A stretch of 64,000 nt of DNA from Steroidobacter gossypii (GTDB lineage: Bacteria > Pseudomonadota > Gammaproteobacteria > Steroidobacterales > Steroidobacteraceae): contig NZ_JAEVLS010000008.1 of assembly GCF_016801985.1 (NCBI RefSeq), positions 310,001-374,000 on the forward strand, read 5' to 3'. Shown one piece after another: positions 1-10,395 of the stretch (position 1 is its first letter; each line of letters starts with the position of its first letter). The translations under genes were made by a program, and so were the position numbers. The notes under the pieces were generated by a model, which did not search any database, was not told the DNA's origin, and was given only the letters and a program-made list of their open reading frames with translations.

Positions 1-66
1 AAGTTACTTGCAAGTACCCAAGGACCGTTAGCCTACGCCGACTTTGTATGCAGTGCAATAAACGCC

Positions 67-1137
67 CTATCCTCCGGTGTACGGCAGCTTTATTCGACCA
101 ATTGCAGTGAGCCGCTCTTCGGCCAGGCGGCGCGCTGCCTGCCAGGTCGGAATATTGCTGCGGGCGGCGAGGGCAAGGATGCGGCCGATGATGTCGTGGA
201 TCCGGGCCACACTGCGCAGGGCGCGATCTTCGTTGTAGCCCTGGAGCTCCATGGCGCTGTTCATCAAGCCACCTGCGTTGATGGCGTAGTCGGGTGCGTA
301 CAGGATGCCGCGACGGTCCAGCTCGGTTCCGAGCTCTTCCGATTCGAGTTGATTGTTGGCGCCGCCGGCGACAATGCGACAACGCAGGCGAGGAATCGTG
401 TCCTCGTTGATGACTGCGCTCATTGCGCAGGGAGAAAACACGTCGGCATCGACATCGTAGATTTGTGACATCGGCACCGCCTCCGCGCCGAACTCGGCGA
501 CGGCATGTTCGATGCGGTCTTCGTTGATATCGGTGACGAACACCTTTGCGCCCGCCGCGCGCAACGATTTCACCAGGTGATAGCCCACTTGACCCGCGCC
601 CTGCACGGCGAAGCTCGTCCGTCGCAGGTCCGCGTGTCCGAGCTTGAATTCCAAGCACGCGCGAATGCCATGCAAGGTGCCGAGCGCAGTGAAGCGCGAA
701 GGATCGCCGCTGCCGCCGACCAGTTGCGGCACCCCGACCACGTGGCGTGTCTCCTGGCGGATCCATTCCATGTCGTCGGGATTGGTGCCGACGTCTTCGG
801 TGGTGATGTAGCGACCGCCGAGCGATTGTATGAATCGGCCCAGCGCTCGAAACAGCGCTTCGCTCTTGTCAGTCTCGGGATTGCCGATCAGCACGCCCTT
901 GGCGCCGCCGAGATTCAGTCCGGCGATGGCGGCTTTGTACGTCATGTCCGCGGAGTGCTTGAGCACATCGCGCACCGCATCCGCTTCGTTCGCATACGGC
1001 CACATGCGCAAGCCGCCGAGCGCCGGTCCCAGCGCGGTGTTGTGAATCGCGATCACACAGCGCAAGCCGCTTTCGCGATGATGAAAGAACACCACTTGCT
1101 CGTGACCGAGCCGGCCCACCGCTTCGAACAGATTCAT
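67..1137 (-). CDS. Leucine/branched-chain amino acid dehydrogenase (Glu/Leu/Phe/Val dehydrogenase family)
   Basis: This 356-residue protein should catalyse NAD-dependent oxidative deamination of leucine or another branched-chain amino acid to the 2-oxo acid in the cytoplasm. The N-terminal catalytic half carries the family signature GGAKG around residues 77-81, with the catalytic lysine at K80 and a second conserved lysine at K68. The C-terminal half is a Rossmann NAD domain with GAGQVG at 180-185. Length matches leucine dehydrogenases rather than the longer glutamate dehydrogenases. Substrate preference (Leu, Val or Phe) cannot be fixed from sequence. It lies 50 bp downstream of the plsC-like gene on the same strand, so the two may be co-transcribed. 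The 66 bases to its left hold nothing recognisable. Confidence 0.9.
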   Translation of the reverse strand: MNLFEAVGRLGHEQVVFFHHRESGLRCVIAIHNTALGPALGGLRMWPYANEADAVRDVLKHSADMTYKAAIAGLNLGGAKGVLIGNPETDKSEALFRALGRFIQSLGGRYITTEDVGTNPDDMEWIRQETRHVVGVPQLVGGSGDPSRFTALGTLHGIRACLEFKLGHADLRRTSFAVQGAGQVGYHLVKSLRAAGAKVFVTDINEDRIEHAVAEFGAEAVPMSQIYDVDADVFSPCAMSAVINEDTIPRLRCRIVAGGANNQLESEELGTELDRRGILYAPDYAINAGGLMNSAMELQGYNEDRALRSVARIHDIIGRILALAARSNIPTWQAARRLAEERLTAIGRIKLPYTGG

Positions 1138-1187
1138 CGCCGCCCCCGAGTGACCCAGGCACGGCGATTATAGGGGTCGCACGCGTC

Positions 1188-2009
1188 TCAAGTGGAAGAC
1201 GACGAGCGTCGCGCTTGAATCGCGGCAATGCCGTCGTTGGAGGACAGGTCCGGTTCGCCGAGCTCGGCAAGAATTCGCGCATGCGCCACATCGCGCATGT
1301 GAACGACCGCATCGGGCGCCTTCATGTCGCGCATCGGACCGATCGACGGCAGAACGTGGATATCGATGCGACCGGGCCGCGGCAGGAATCGACCGGATGG
1401 CAAAATGTGCCGGGTGCCGCGCAGTGCGAGCGGCACCACCGGCAGATCCACACGAGCCGCGATCGTGAATGCGCCGTTGTGAAATTTGCCCAGGCCTGGC
1501 TCCGCGAGGAAGGTGCCTTCGGGGAAAAATGCCAACGCCTGACCTGCGTCCGCCGCCTTCAACAGTCGGCGCGTATCCATGCCGCCGGCGTGACGATTGA
1601 AACGATCCACGAACTCCGAACCGATCCGCCGCAACAGCAGGCCGGCCAGCGGCACGCGGCTGAACTCCTTTTTGATGACGAACGAAAAGCGCGCGGGCAG
1701 GGCGGCCTTGAGCACGATGCCGTCGAGATAGCTGGCGTGATTGGCCACCACCACGCAGGGCCCGCTCGGCAGCAGATGTTCATCGATCAGACGAATGCGC
1801 AGCCCGGCCACGGCGAAAAAAGCGCGAGCCGCGAAGTGGGCGATATGCCGACGTGTCTTGATCCCGAAAGGCAGCAAAACTGCCACAAACGCGCTCAGGC
1901 CAAAGACCAGGAACACTGCCAGGGCATACACGCCATAAATGATTTCCAACACGACCCTGAGCGGCGACCATAGCGGCCCCAGGGCGGAGCGCCGCACGTC
2001 GTCAGTCAT
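1188..2009 (-). CDS. 1-acyl-sn-glycerol-3-phosphate acyltransferase (PlsC/LPLAT family)
   Basis: The 273-residue protein should transfer an acyl group to lysophosphatidic acid or a related lysolipid at the inner membrane. A hydrophobic N-terminal segment (about residues 22-50) is followed by the LPLAT catalytic box NHASYLD (NHxxxxD) and by the acceptor-binding FPEGT motif, then by a short variable C-terminus. This is the usual PlsC architecture and length. Paralogues also serve in ornithine-lipid synthesis, so the exact acceptor is open. It is transcribed leftward, divergently from xerD, with a CRP-like palindrome in the shared 253-bp intergenic region. Confidence 0.85.
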   Translation of the reverse strand: MTDDVRRSALGPLWSPLRVVLEIIYGVYALAVFLVFGLSAFVAVLLPFGIKTRRHIAHFAARAFFAVAGLRIRLIDEHLLPSGPCVVVANHASYLDGIVLKAALPARFSFVIKKEFSRVPLAGLLLRRIGSEFVDRFNRHAGGMDTRRLLKAADAGQALAFFPEGTFLAEPGLGKFHNGAFTIAARVDLPVVPLALRGTRHILPSGRFLPRPGRIDIHVLPSIGPMRDMKAPDAVVHMRDVAHARILAELGEPDLSSNDGIAAIQARRSSSST

Positions 2010-2115
2010 AACTCGACACGGAAGTCACCAGGGTTTTATGTAGCGTGATCATGGAATGCGTGTGCGCGTCGATTTCTGTGAACTGAGTCTCTTTATGTAA
2101 ACCCTGCGGGGGTTC

Positions 2116-2131
2116 TGTGATTGTAATCACG
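2116..2131. promoter_or_regulatory. CRP/Vfr-like palindrome between plsC-like gene and xerD
   Basis: The sequence TGTGATTGTAATCACG fits the CRP consensus TGTGA-N6-TCACA with one mismatch at the last base. Its 14-bp core is a perfect palindrome. It lies in the divergent intergenic region, about 107 bp from the plsC-like start and 132 bp from the xerD start, where it could act on either promoter. Binding by a CRP/FNR-family regulator is inferred from the pattern only. Confidence 0.45.
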
Positions 2132-2262
2132 CCTTGCGCCGACCCCGGTCTCCATACTGCCCGCCATCGATTAACCGGTCTGCCGTGAGCGATTGCGGTG
2201 AAAACCCAAAGGCGATGAGCAGCGTAACCAAAGCATCAGTCTACTCGAGGTCAGGCGAGGAT

Positions 2263-3162
2263 ATGCCGGAGACGCCGTCGTTGGCGGCCATCGACCGCTT
2301 TCTCGACGCGGTGTGGATGGAGCGTGGCCTGTCCCCCAACACTCTGTCGGCCTATCGCGCCGATCTGACTGCCCTCGATCGTTGGTTGCAGGCGCGCGGC
2401 ACCACCAGTGTCGCCGCCACGCGTGACGATCTGAAGGCGTTCATCAAGCATCGAGTCGACGCCGGGGCGCGACCGCGCTCCACCGCGCGTCAGCTGTCCA
2501 GCTTTCGCCGATTCTACCGTTATCTGATTCGCGACGGTGCGATCAAGGAAGATCCGACCGCGCAGATCGCCATGCCCAAGATCGGCCGCTCGCTGCCGAA
2601 GTCGCTGACCGAGGAAGAGGTCGAGGCTTTGCTCAAGGCGCCGGTGATCGAAGATCCGCTCGGTCATCGCGACCGTTGCATGCTCGAAGTGCTGTACGCC
2701 ACGGGCCTGCGCGTCTCGGAGCTGGTGAATCTCAAGTCCAGCCAGGTGAACATGAATCAGGGCGTGCTGCGCATCGTCGGCAAAGGCGATCGCGAGCGAC
2801 TGATTCCGCTCGGCGAGGAAGCGGTGTCCTGGCTGCAAAAATTCATCAACGGTCCGCGCCTGGAAATCCTGCTGGAGCGCCAGACCGACTATCTGTTCCC
2901 CACGCGTCGTGGCGATCGCATGACCCGGCAGGCGTTCTGGCACATCATCAAGCGTTATGCGCAGAAGGCCGGCGTGCAGAAGGCGTTGTCGCCGCATACT
3001 TTGCGTCATGCATTCGCAACGCATCTGCTGAATCACGGCGCCGACCTGCGCGTCGTGCAGATGCTGCTGGGGCACAGCGACTTGTCCACCACGCAGATCT
3101 ATACCCACGTGGCACGTGAGCGCATGAAGGAGCTGCATGCGCTTCATCATCCCCGCAGCTGA
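2263..3162 (+). CDS. xerD: Site-specific tyrosine recombinase XerD
   Basis: XerD with XerC resolves chromosome dimers at dif, coordinated by FtsK at the septum. I chose ATG 2263 because AGGCGAGG sits directly upstream and the resulting 299 residues match XerD length; an open frame extends upstream to 2134 but looks untranslated. The N-terminal SAM-like core-binding domain covers about residues 1-90. The catalytic domain has all active-site residues: R150 (TGLRVSE), K174 (GKGDRER), H245 and R248 (HTLRH), H271 (LGHSD) and the nucleophile Y280. The gene is followed by dsbC, a common gammaproteobacterial arrangement. Confidence 0.95.
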   Translation: MPETPSLAAIDRFLDAVWMERGLSPNTLSAYRADLTALDRWLQARGTTSVAATRDDLKAFIKHRVDAGARPRSTARQLSSFRRFYRYLIRDGAIKEDPTAQIAMPKIGRSLPKSLTEEEVEALLKAPVIEDPLGHRDRCMLEVLYATGLRVSELVNLKSSQVNMNQGVLRIVGKGDRERLIPLGEEAVSWLQKFINGPRLEILLERQTDYLFPTRRGDRMTRQAFWHIIKRYAQKAGVQKALSPHTLRHAFATHLLNHGADLRVVQMLLGHSDLSTTQIYTHVARERMKELHALHHPRS

Positions 3163-3224
3163 CGCCCCGAGCTGACAGCCCGAGCTGAAGTCCCCGCGCG
3201 GCGAGGCTGGCCGCCGCCAAAAGA

Positions 3225-3242
3225 CAGCCCGCGCCCGGGCTG
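3225..3242. terminator. GC-rich hairpin downstream of xerD
   Basis: CAGCCCG and CGGGCTG form a perfect 7-bp stem around a CGCC loop, 63 bp after the xerD stop and 118 bp before dsbC. There is no following T-run, so it may be an attenuating hairpin rather than a true intrinsic terminator. Confidence 0.3.
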
Positions 3243-3360
3243 CTAGACTCCAACCGTCTCCTCCGGCCGAATTCCGTTGAACTTACGGAGCCGTCGCGGC
3301 GTCGAAGCTGGGCCGAGCACGTTGGCGCCGGACACTCCGGCGAGGGTCACGAGAGTCCCC

Positions 3361-4110
3361 ATGAAAAAGCTGTTGTTGTGTCTGTTGGCCTGTGTGGCTG
3401 CCTCGGCGGTGGCTGCTCAAACGCCCGCATCCGGCGATCACAAGGCCGCGGCGGCGACCATTCGCGCCGCGATCGCCAAGAAATTCCCCGACGTGACCGT
3501 CAACGACGTGCGCCCCAGCCCCATGGCCGGCATCTACGAAGTCGCGATGGGCGCGGAGGTCGCGTATGTGAGCGCCGACGGTCGCTTCCTGCTCGCGGGC
3601 GACATGTACGACATGGACTCGCGCACCAACCTCACTGAAGCCGGTCGGCAGAAAGCTCGCGTGGCGGCGCTTTCCAAGCTGGACGAGCGCGACATGATCG
3701 TGTTCAAGCCGGAGAAAGTGAAACACACCATCACTGTGTTCACCGACGTCGACTGCGGTTACTGCCGCAAGCTCCACAGCGAGATCGCGCAGTTGAACGA
3801 GCGCGGCGTGCAGGTCCGTTATCTCGCCTATCCGCGTGCCGGCCCGGGCAGCGAGGACTGGGCGAAGATGGAAGCGGTGTGGTGCTCGATGGACCGCAAG
3901 AAAGCGATCACCGACGCTAAGGCGGGTCGCGACGTCAAGGCTCAGTCCTGCGCCACGCCGGTCGCCAAACAGTTCAAGTTGGGCGAGCAGCTGGGGGTGC
4001 GCGGCACCCCGGCGATCTTCACCAACAATGGCGACTACATCGGCGGCTATCTGGCGCCGGATCAGATGTCCAAGGAACTGGACCGCCTGTCCGCCGCGGC
4101 CAAGAACTAA
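3361..4110 (+). CDS. dsbC: Periplasmic thiol:disulfide interchange protein DsbC
   Basis: DsbC isomerises wrong disulfides in periplasmic proteins and is kept reduced by DsbD. The 249-residue product starts at ATG 3361 with a Sec signal peptide (about residues 1-19, ending SAVAA). The N-terminal dimerisation domain spans about 25-85. The thioredoxin fold contains the active site CGYC at 132-135, the second structural cysteine pair C175/C197, and the cis-proline motif TP at 216-217. Length and residue layout fit DsbC better than DsbG. The upstream open frame to 3277 has no signal peptide and was not used as the start. Confidence 0.93.
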   Translation: MKKLLLCLLACVAASAVAAQTPASGDHKAAAATIRAAIAKKFPDVTVNDVRPSPMAGIYEVAMGAEVAYVSADGRFLLAGDMYDMDSRTNLTEAGRQKARVAALSKLDERDMIVFKPEKVKHTITVFTDVDCGYCRKLHSEIAQLNERGVQVRYLAYPRAGPGSEDWAKMEAVWCSMDRKKAITDAKAGRDVKAQSCATPVAKQFKLGEQLGVRGTPAIFTNNGDYIGGYLAPDQMSKELDRLSAAAKN

Positions 4111-4132
4111 GCGGCGTATCGAATCTGGCAGG

Positions 4133-4155
4133 GCTCACCCGCGCAGCGGGTGAGC
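4133..4155. terminator. Hairpin between convergent dsbC and fdxA
   Basis: GCTCACCCGC and GCGGGTGAGC form a perfect 10-bp stem with a 3-base GCA loop. It sits 22 bp after the dsbC stop and 11 bp beyond the fdxA stop, so it could end transcription from both sides. No long T-tract follows on either strand. Confidence 0.5.
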
Positions 4156-4166
4156 TGGCCCGGCGC

Positions 4167-4490
4167 TCAGCGCTCCAGCAGCTTCAGCTTATCCGGCTTG
4201 CCGTCCCATTCCTTGGCGTCGGCGGGCATGGCCTTTTTCTCGGTGATCACCGGCCAGGACTTGGCCAGTTCGGCATTCAGCTGCTTGAACTGCTGCTGCC
4301 CCTCGGGCAACTCCTCTTCCGAGAAAATGGCTTCGGCCGGGCACTCCGGCTCGCACAGGGTGCAATCGATGCACTCGTCCGGATCGATCACCAGGAAGTT
4401 CGGACCTTCGTGGAAACAGTCGACCGGGCACACCTCGACGCAGTCGGTGTACTTGCACTTGATGCAGTTTTCAGTGACGACGAAGGTCAT
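4167..4490 (-). CDS. fdxA: 7Fe-8S ferredoxin FdxA
   Basis: This 107-residue soluble electron carrier has the cysteine layout of 3Fe-4S/4Fe-4S ferredoxins. The N-terminal cluster motif is C9-x2-C-x4-C-x3-CP and the second is [12 protein letters not shown], followed by the roughly 50-residue C-terminal extension typical of the Azotobacter FdI/FdxA group. It is a monocistronic-looking housekeeping gene, convergent with dsbC and separated from it by a strong hairpin. Its redox partner cannot be told from context. Confidence 0.93.
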   Translation of the reverse strand: MTFVVTENCIKCKYTDCVEVCPVDCFHEGPNFLVIDPDECIDCTLCEPECPAEAIFSEEELPEGQQQFKQLNAELAKSWPVITEKKAMPADAKEWDGKPDKLKLLER

Positions 4491-4633
4491 CGGCTACTCC
4501 GGAAAATCGCTCGCCGTCGCGGTGACCAAAGAATGCGCCGTGCGAGGGCGCGCATTGTGCCAAACAGGCTGCGGGGATGCGAGGCTGGCCGGTTATGAGC
4601 CCCCCGCTGCCTGGAATCAGGATCGGGCGGGGC

Positions 4634-5203
4634 TCATTGGGACGGGCCGTCGGTCATGACGGGCTTGCCGTCGCGCCAGTCGATATCGCGAAAATGCAGC
4701 AGCTCCCGGCCCAGCCGCCGGTCTTCGAGATAGCGGCGCAGGGCGAATTCGACGCTCAGGAAGGCGATGTCGGGCCAGGGAATTTCCTCCTCGGCGTACA
4801 GTCGCGATTCCAGGCTTTCGGGGCCGATACCGAACGACGGGTCGGCGAGCGTGGCTCGGAACGTGATGTGCACCTGATGCGCGCGCAGCACATTCACGAT
4901 GGACAGCATCGAGCCAAGCCGCACGTGGGCCAGGGCCTCCTCCATGGCTTCGCGCGCGGCGGCCTGTTGCACCGATTCGCCGTTTTCCATGAAGCCGGCG
5001 GGCGTGGTCCAGAAACCGTAGCGCGGCTCGATGGCCCGTTTGCACAACAGGATCTTGCCTTGGTGCTCGATCACGCAGCCGGCGATGATGCGTGGGTTCT
5101 CGTAGTGGATGGTTCCGCAACTCGCGCAGACGTAGCGGGGCAGATGATCGCCGGGCGGGACGGTGAGGCTGACCGGCCCGGCGCAGTTGGAGCAGAACTT
5201 CAT
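4634..5203 (-). CDS. NUDIX hydrolase with N-terminal zinc ribbon
   Basis: The product (about 189 residues) should hydrolyse a nucleoside-diphosphate derivative such as NADH, FAD or ADP-ribose. The N-terminus has a zinc-ribbon pattern (CSNC and CASC). The NUDIX box runs from GFMENGE to REAMEEA, retaining the G-x5-E-x7-RE-x2-EE core, with alanine in place of the usual glycine after the EE pair. I chose ATG 5203 (MKFCSNC) over the in-frame TTG at 5221 because it places the zinc ribbon at the N-terminus, although neither start has a clear Shine-Dalgarno. It is divergent from the aromatic-CoA operon; a functional link to that operon's flavin and NADH enzymes is possible but unproven. Confidence 0.85.
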   Translation of the reverse strand: MKFCSNCAGPVSLTVPPGDHLPRYVCASCGTIHYENPRIIAGCVIEHQGKILLCKRAIEPRYGFWTTPAGFMENGESVQQAAAREAMEEALAHVRLGSMLSIVNVLRAHQVHITFRATLADPSFGIGPESLESRLYAEEEIPWPDIAFLSVEFALRRYLEDRRLGRELLHFRDIDWRDGKPVMTDGPSQ

Positions 5204-5298
5204 CGGGCAAGGATAAAACAAATGGCAGGCGCGGTGCCCGAGGGTCTGCGGGCGACAGTGCTACCATGGGCGCCATTGTTGGCTTCCGGCGCAAGGTC

Positions 5299-7581
5299 AT
5301 GAAGCGCATCGTATGTCTGGGCGGCGGGCCGGCCGGGTTGTATGCCGCCATTGCGTTCAAGAAGGCGCTGCCCGGCGCCAGCGTGGAAGTGTTCGAGCGC
5401 AATCGGCCGGACGACACTTTCGGCTGGGGCGTGGTGTTCTCCGATCGGACCATGCAGGGATTTCGCGCCACGGATCCCGAGTCTCACGACGCGATCGTCG
5501 GCAGTTTTTATCACTGGGACGACATCGACGTGCACTTCCGAGGCGAGCGAGTTCGCTCCGGCGGCCACGGTTTCTGCGGTATTTCACGCAAGCTGCTGCT
5601 GAACAAGTTGCAGGAACGCGCCGCCGCTCTGGGCGTAAAGCATACCTTTCAACATGAAATCGAAGATCTCGCGCCGTTCGCCGATGCGGACCTGATCGTC
5701 GCCGCGGACGGCGTCAACAGTCGTACCCGCAAGCGCTTCGCCGCGGTGTTCGAGCCGGACATCGATGTGCGTAAGTGCCGTTACATCTGGCTCGGCACCA
5801 AGCAGCGCTTTCCCGCATTCACCTTCGCGTTCGAACACACCGAGCACGGCTGGTTTCAGATCCACGCGTATCAATTCAGCGATGACCTGTCGACCGTCAT
5901 CGTCGAGACGCGCGAGGAAACGTGGCGGGCGCACGGCCTCGATCGGGCCAGCACCCAGCAGAGCATCGAGTTCTGCGAGCAGTTGTTCGGCCGCTATCTC
6001 GACGGCCATGCTTTGATGAGCAACGCGAACCATCTGCGGGGCTCGGCCTGGCTCAACTTCAATCGCGTGCTGTGCAAACGCTGGCACACCGACAATATCG
6101 TGCTGATCGGCGATGCCGCGCACACCGCGCATTTCAGCATTGGCTCCGGCACCAAGCTCGCGATGGAAGACGCGGCTTCCCTGGTCAAGCATGTGGCGCA
6201 TGCCACCGACGTGCAGGCGGGGCTCGAATCCTACCAGGCCGAGCGCAGCCTCGAAGCGCTGAAGCTGCAGAGCGCCGCTCGCAATCGCATGGAATGGTTC
6301 GAGAACGTCGCGCGCTATGTGCATCTGGAGCCGCTGCAATTTGCCTATAGTTTGCTGACCGGAAGCCAGCGCATCGGTCATGACAATCTGCGCTTGAGAG
6401 ACCGTCAGTTCGTCGACGTTGTGGAGCGAGACCTGGCGCGCCGCTTCGGCCTCAGTGAGCCGCGGCCGCCGATGTTTCTGCCGTTCAAGCTGCGGGGGAT
6501 GGAGCTGATCAACCGGGTGGTCGTCTCACCGATGGCGCAATATCTCGCCGTCCAGGGCGTGCCCGGCGATTGGCACCTGATGCACTACGGCTCGCGTGCC
6601 GCGGGCGGCGCTGGATTGGTGGTGACCGAGATGACTTGCGTGTCGGACAAGGGGCGCATCAGTCCCGGTTGCACAGGCCTGTGGAATGAAGCGCAACGTG
6701 ACGCATGGAAACGCATCGTCGATTTCGTCCACACACATTCGGCCGCGAAGTTCTGTTTGCAACTCGGGCACTCCGGTCGCAAAGGCTCGACGCAACTCGG
6801 TTGGGAGCGCGCCGACCATCCCTTGCCAGAAGGGAATTGGGATGTGATTTCCGCCTCGGCGCTGCCGTATCTCGAGGGCATCAGTCAGACGCCGCGAGCA
6901 ATGACGCTGCAGGACATAGAAGAAGTCACACAACAGTTTGTGCGCGCCGCGCAGCTCGGTGCACAGGCGGGCTTTGACATGCTCGAGCTGCACATGGCGC
7001 ACGGCTATCTGTTGGCGAGCTTCCTGTCGCCGCTGACCAATCGGCGCACCGACGAGTTCGGTGGCGACATCCAGAATCGCATGCGCTTCCCGTTGCAGGT
7101 ATTCGAGGCAACGCGCGCCGTGTGGCCGGCGGACAAGCCAATGTCGGTGCGCGTATCCGCAAGCGATTGGGCCGAGGGTGGTTTGAGCGAACAGGACCTG
7201 GTGACTTTCGCACGCGCTCTTCGCGCCGCTGGCGCCGATCTTATCGATGTGTCTTCCGGCCAAACCGTGCCGTGGCAAAAGCCTGTTTACGGGCGCATGT
7301 ATCAGACGCCGTTCTCAGACCTGCTGCGCAACTGCGTCGATATCGCCACCATCGCGGTGGGCAATATCTATGAAGCGGATCATGTGAACTCCATCATCGC
7401 CGCCGGTCGCGCGGATCTGTGTGCGCTCGCCCGGCCGCATCTGGCCGATCCGTCGTGGACGCTGCACGCCGCCGCCGCTCAGAACTTCAGCGAGCAGCAC
7501 TGGCCGAAGGCCTATTTGTCTGGGAAGAGTCAGCTGGAACGAAACCTCGCGCGCGCCGCGCAGATGATCGGTGCAGTTTGA
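5299..7581 (+). CDS. Bifunctional 2-aminobenzoyl-CoA (or salicylyl-CoA) monooxygenase/reductase
   Basis: This 760-residue flavoprotein fuses two enzymes. The N-terminal half (about 1-390) is a class A FAD monooxygenase with the dinucleotide motif GGGPAG near residues 8-13 and the FAD-ribityl motif IGDAAH. The C-terminal half (from about 397, PPMFLPF) is an Old Yellow Enzyme-type FMN reductase ending near residue 745. This fusion is the hallmark of 2-aminobenzoyl-CoA monooxygenase/reductase of Azoarcus-type aerobic anthranilate catabolism; the related annotation salicylyl-CoA 5-hydroxylase/oxidoreductase is the alternative. ATG 5299, preceded by AAGG, puts the FAD motif at the N-terminus. It is the first gene of a five-gene coupled operon and overlaps the next gene by 4 bases. 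Confidence 0.85.
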   Translation: MKRIVCLGGGPAGLYAAIAFKKALPGASVEVFERNRPDDTFGWGVVFSDRTMQGFRATDPESHDAIVGSFYHWDDIDVHFRGERVRSGGHGFCGISRKLLLNKLQERAAALGVKHTFQHEIEDLAPFADADLIVAADGVNSRTRKRFAAVFEPDIDVRKCRYIWLGTKQRFPAFTFAFEHTEHGWFQIHAYQFSDDLSTVIVETREETWRAHGLDRASTQQSIEFCEQLFGRYLDGHALMSNANHLRGSAWLNFNRVLCKRWHTDNIVLIGDAAHTAHFSIGSGTKLAMEDAASLVKHVAHATDVQAGLESYQAERSLEALKLQSAARNRMEWFENVARYVHLEPLQFAYSLLTGSQRIGHDNLRLRDRQFVDVVERDLARRFGLSEPRPPMFLPFKLRGMELINRVVVSPMAQYLAVQGVPGDWHLMHYGSRAAGGAGLVVTEMTCVSDKGRISPGCTGLWNEAQRDAWKRIVDFVHTHSAAKFCLQLGHSGRKGSTQLGWERADHPLPEGNWDVISASALPYLEGISQTPRAMTLQDIEEVTQQFVRAAQLGAQAGFDMLELHMAHGYLLASFLSPLTNRRTDEFGGDIQNRMRFPLQVFEATRAVWPADKPMSVRVSASDWAEGGLSEQDLVTFARALRAAGADLIDVSSGQTVPWQKPVYGRMYQTPFSDLLRNCVDIATIAVGNIYEADHVNSIIAAGRADLCALARPHLADPSWTLHAAAAQNFSEQHWPKAYLSGKSQLERNLARAAQMIGAV

Positions 7582-8360
7582 GTACGAACACTTCACCGCT
7601 GGCGGGCAAACACGCGTTGGTCACTGGCGCAAGCCGCGGCATCGGGCTTGCCATTGCGCAGCGATTGCTGGACGAGGGTGCGCGAGTCACTCTACTCGGG
7701 CGACAGCTCTCGTCGGTCTCCGAGGCGGCTGCGAAGTTGAGCAACACTGACGCCTTCGCAGTAGCCGCCGACGTGGGTAGCAGGGAGCAGTTGCGCGCAG
7801 CCATCGATGTGGCCGGCGACCGTTTCGGCCCCGTCGATATTCTGATCAACAACGCAGGGCAAGCCGTCAGTGCTCCCATGCACAAGATGGACGATGCGCT
7901 GTGGAACGCCATGTTGTCGGTGAATCTCACCGGGACCTATAACGGCATTCGTCACGTCTTGCCGTCGATGCTCGCCCGCGACTTCGGTCGCATCGTAAAT
8001 GTCGCCAGCACCGCCGGCCTCAAGGGCTATCCGTACGTGGCTGCGTACAGCGCGGCGAAGCACGGCGTCATTGGTCTTACTCGATCTGTCGCGTTGGAAG
8101 TGGCCGGGCGGAACATCACTGTCAATGCGGTGTGCCCGGGCTACACGGATACCGATATCGTTCGCGAGACCATCGGTAATATCCAGGCAAAGACCGGGCG
8201 TTCCGAAAGCGAAGCCATTGCGGTGCTGGTCGATCACAATCCGCAACGCCGTCTGATTCGGTGCGAGGAAGTGGCCAACGCGGTCGCGTGGCTATGTCTG
8301 CCGGGTAGCGAGAGCATCACCGGCCAGAGCATCGCGATCGCCGGCGGCGAGATCATGTAA
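7578..8360 (+). CDS. Short-chain dehydrogenase/reductase, probable 3-hydroxyacyl-CoA dehydrogenase step
   Basis: The 260-residue SDR has the cofactor motif TGASRGIG, the structural NNAG motif, a catalytic serine in VASTAG and YSAAK as the YxxxK pair. Its probable role is oxidation of a hydroxyacyl-CoA intermediate made by the neighbouring hydratase. The best start is a TTG at 7578, which overlaps the upstream stop as TTGA; no ATG or GTG is available between there and the cofactor motif. That implies translational coupling to the monooxygenase. Substrate is inferred from operon context only. Confidence 0.85.
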   Translation: MSTNTSPLAGKHALVTGASRGIGLAIAQRLLDEGARVTLLGRQLSSVSEAAAKLSNTDAFAVAADVGSREQLRAAIDVAGDRFGPVDILINNAGQAVSAPMHKMDDALWNAMLSVNLTGTYNGIRHVLPSMLARDFGRIVNVASTAGLKGYPYVAAYSAAKHGVIGLTRSVALEVAGRNITVNAVCPGYTDTDIVRETIGNIQAKTGRSESEAIAVLVDHNPQRRLIRCEEVANAVAWLCLPGSESITGQSIAIAGGEIM

Positions 8361-8377
8361 CACCGAGGCGAGGACGC

Positions 8378-9202
8378 ATGTCATTCACTCAACTCGACCT
8401 GTCCAGCTACGAGGCCAGGCACTTCCTTTGGCGTGTGGAGGAGAGTGTCGGGTATGTGACGCTCAACATTCCGGAGCGCAAGAATCCGTTGACGTTCGAG
8501 TCCTATGCCGAGCTGCGCGATCTGTTCCGCAACCTGGTTTACGACCAGGGCATTCGAGCCATCGTCATCGATGGCGCCGGCGGCAATTTCTCTTCCGGGG
8601 GCGACGTGCACGACATCATCGGTCCGCTCACTCGCATGAGCATGCCCGAGCTCCTGACGTTTACGCGCATGACGGGCGATCTGGTGAAGGCGATTCGTGG
8701 CTGTCCTCAAGTTGTCATTTCGGCGGTGGACGGCATCTGTGCCGGCGCGGGCGCGATCATCGCGATGGTGTCGGATCTGCGCATCGGCACGCCTCAGGCG
8801 AAAACTGCGTTCCTCTTTACGCGCGTCGGATTGGCCGGTTGTGACATGGGCGCGTGCGCCATCCTGCCGCGGTTGATCGGGCAGGGGCGCGCGGCCGAGC
8901 TGATGTTCACCGGTCGCGCGATGACGGCGGAAGAAGGCGAGCGCTGGGGCTTTTTCAATCAGCTCGTGGCTGCGGAACAATTGTTACCAGAGGCGACGCG
9001 CCTGGCGCGCAGCCTTGCAAGCGGTCCCATGTTCGCGCATAGCATGACCAAGACCATGCTCAACCAGGAATGGAACATGAGTCTCGAGCAGGCGCTGGAG
9101 GCGGAAGCTCAAGCGCAGGCCATCTGCATGCAGACCGAAGACTTCCGCCGCGCCTTCGAAGCTTTCGCAGCCAAGCGCAAGCCGGAGTTCGTTGGCAAAT
9201 GA
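8378..9202 (+). CDS. Enoyl-CoA hydratase/isomerase (crotonase family)
   Basis: The 274-residue crotonase-fold enzyme begins at ATG 8378 behind GAGGCGAGGA. It has the oxyanion-hole segment FSSGGD and a second segment, AGAGAIIA. The region where classical enoyl-CoA hydratases carry the first catalytic glutamate reads [11 protein letters not shown], so the usual acid/base arrangement is altered and the reaction may be ring opening or isomerisation rather than plain hydration. It is probably a beta-oxidation-type step acting on the alicyclic CoA thioester made by the upstream fusion enzyme. It overlaps the acyl-CoA dehydrogenase gene by 4 bases. Confidence 0.85.
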   Translation: MSFTQLDLSSYEARHFLWRVEESVGYVTLNIPERKNPLTFESYAELRDLFRNLVYDQGIRAIVIDGAGGNFSSGGDVHDIIGPLTRMSMPELLTFTRMTGDLVKAIRGCPQVVISAVDGICAGAGAIIAMVSDLRIGTPQAKTAFLFTRVGLAGCDMGACAILPRLIGQGRAAELMFTGRAMTAEEGERWGFFNQLVAAEQLLPEATRLARSLASGPMFAHSMTKTMLNQEWNMSLEQALEAEAQAQAICMQTEDFRRAFEAFAAKRKPEFVGK

Positions 9203-10395
9203 ACGTGCAGCTGGATCTGAGCGAACGACTCGGCTGGCCGTTCTTCGGGCCGGAGCATCGGGCGCTCGCGAATCTGGTAACGACGTGGGCCGCTGGGCAC
9301 CTGAGCGATCATGCGCATGGCGAAACACGCGCGCAAGTGGATGAGCAGGCTCGCAAGCTCGTCGCCGCGCTCGGCGCGGCTGGCATCACTCGCTACTGCG
9401 TGCGAGCTGAGCATGGCGGCGCGCTGGACGATTTCGATTCGCGCGCGATTTGTTTGATCCGCGAGACCTTGGCTTATCACGATGGCCTGGCCGACTTCGC
9501 CTTTGCCATGCAGGGGTTGGGCAGCGGCGCATTGTCTTTGGCAGGTGAGAGGGCGCTTCAGCAGCAGTATCTGCCCCACGTCGCCGCGGGCACGGCCATC
9601 TCCGCGTTCGCGTTGTCCGAGCCGGACGCGGGCTCCGACGTCGCGGCCATGCAAACATCAGCTCGACTGGACGGTGGGCATTATGTTTTGAACGGCACCA
9701 AGACCTGGATCTCAAACGGTGGCATCGCCGATGTATATTGCGTGTTCGCGCGCACTTCGCCCGGAGAGAAACGTGCTGACGGTACGGTGAGCGCGCAGGG
9801 GATCACGGCGTTTCTGGTGGAGCCGACAGATCCGGGATTCGAGGTTGAGCAGCGCATCGATGTCATCGCGCCTCATCCGCTGGGGAGGTTGCGTCTCGAG
9901 AATTGCCGAATTCCCGTGGCTCGCCGCATTGGTGCGGAAGGCGACGGGTTCAAGCTGGCCATGCGGACGTTGGATATTTTTCGCGCCTCCGTCGCGGCGG
10001 CGGCGCTTGGATTCGCGCGGCGGGCATTCGATGAAGCCGTCGCGTATTCGCGTCAGCGGGCGATGTTCGGAAAGACCTTGGCGGATTTTCAGTTGACGCA
10101 GGCAGCGATTGCCGAAATGGCGACTGCAATCGACGCTGCCGCGCTGCTGACGTACCGGGCGGCGTGGCAGAGAGACACAGGTCAGCCTGTTACCAAGACC
10201 GCCGCCATGGCGAAGATGACCGCGACGGAGAGCGCCCAAACGGTGATCGATCGAGCCGTACAAATGTTCGGCGGTCGCGGTGTCGTCCACGGCGAAGTGG
10301 TTGAGCGGCTGTATCGAGACATCCGAGCATTGCGCATCTATGAGGGCGCGACCGAGGTGCAGAAACTGATCATCGCGCGCGAGGTTTTGAAATGA
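9199..10395 (+). CDS. Acyl-CoA dehydrogenase
   Basis: This 398-residue FAD enzyme should introduce a 2,3-double bond into a CoA thioester and pass electrons to ETF. The mid-domain FAD-binding stretch reads [10 protein letters not shown] and WISNGG. The C-terminal four-helix domain contains RAMFGK and ends in IYEGATEVQ, where the glutamate matches the catalytic base of the family. The start ATG 9199 overlaps the previous stop (ATGA), and the gene in turn overlaps ridA by 4 bases. In this operon it probably acts on a cyclohexane- or pimelyl-type CoA ester; no ETF genes are in the window. Confidence 0.9.
   Translation: MNVQLDLSERLGWPFFGPEHRALANLVTTWAAGHLSDHAHGETRAQVDEQARKLVAALGAAGITRYCVRAEHGGALDDFDSRAICLIRETLAYHDGLADFAFAMQGLGSGALSLAGERALQQQYLPHVAAGTAISAFALSEPDAGSDVAAMQTSARLDGGHYVLNGTKTWISNGGIADVYCVFARTSPGEKRADGTVSAQGITAFLVEPTDPGFEVEQRIDVIAPHPLGRLRLENCRIPVARRIGAEGDGFKLAMRTLDIFRASVAAAALGFARRAFDEAVAYSRQRAMFGKTLADFQLTQAAIAEMATAIDAAALLTYRAAWQRDTGQPVTKTAAMAKMTATESAQTVIDRAVQMFGGRGVVHGEVVERLYRDIRALRIYEGATEVQKLIIAREVLK

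Noticed and set aside
1982-1991. Partial ops-like match GGGCGGAGCG in the plsC-like gene
   Set aside because: Only ten bases match, it is within a coding region of a leftward gene, and no promoter or NusG-like gene accompanies it.
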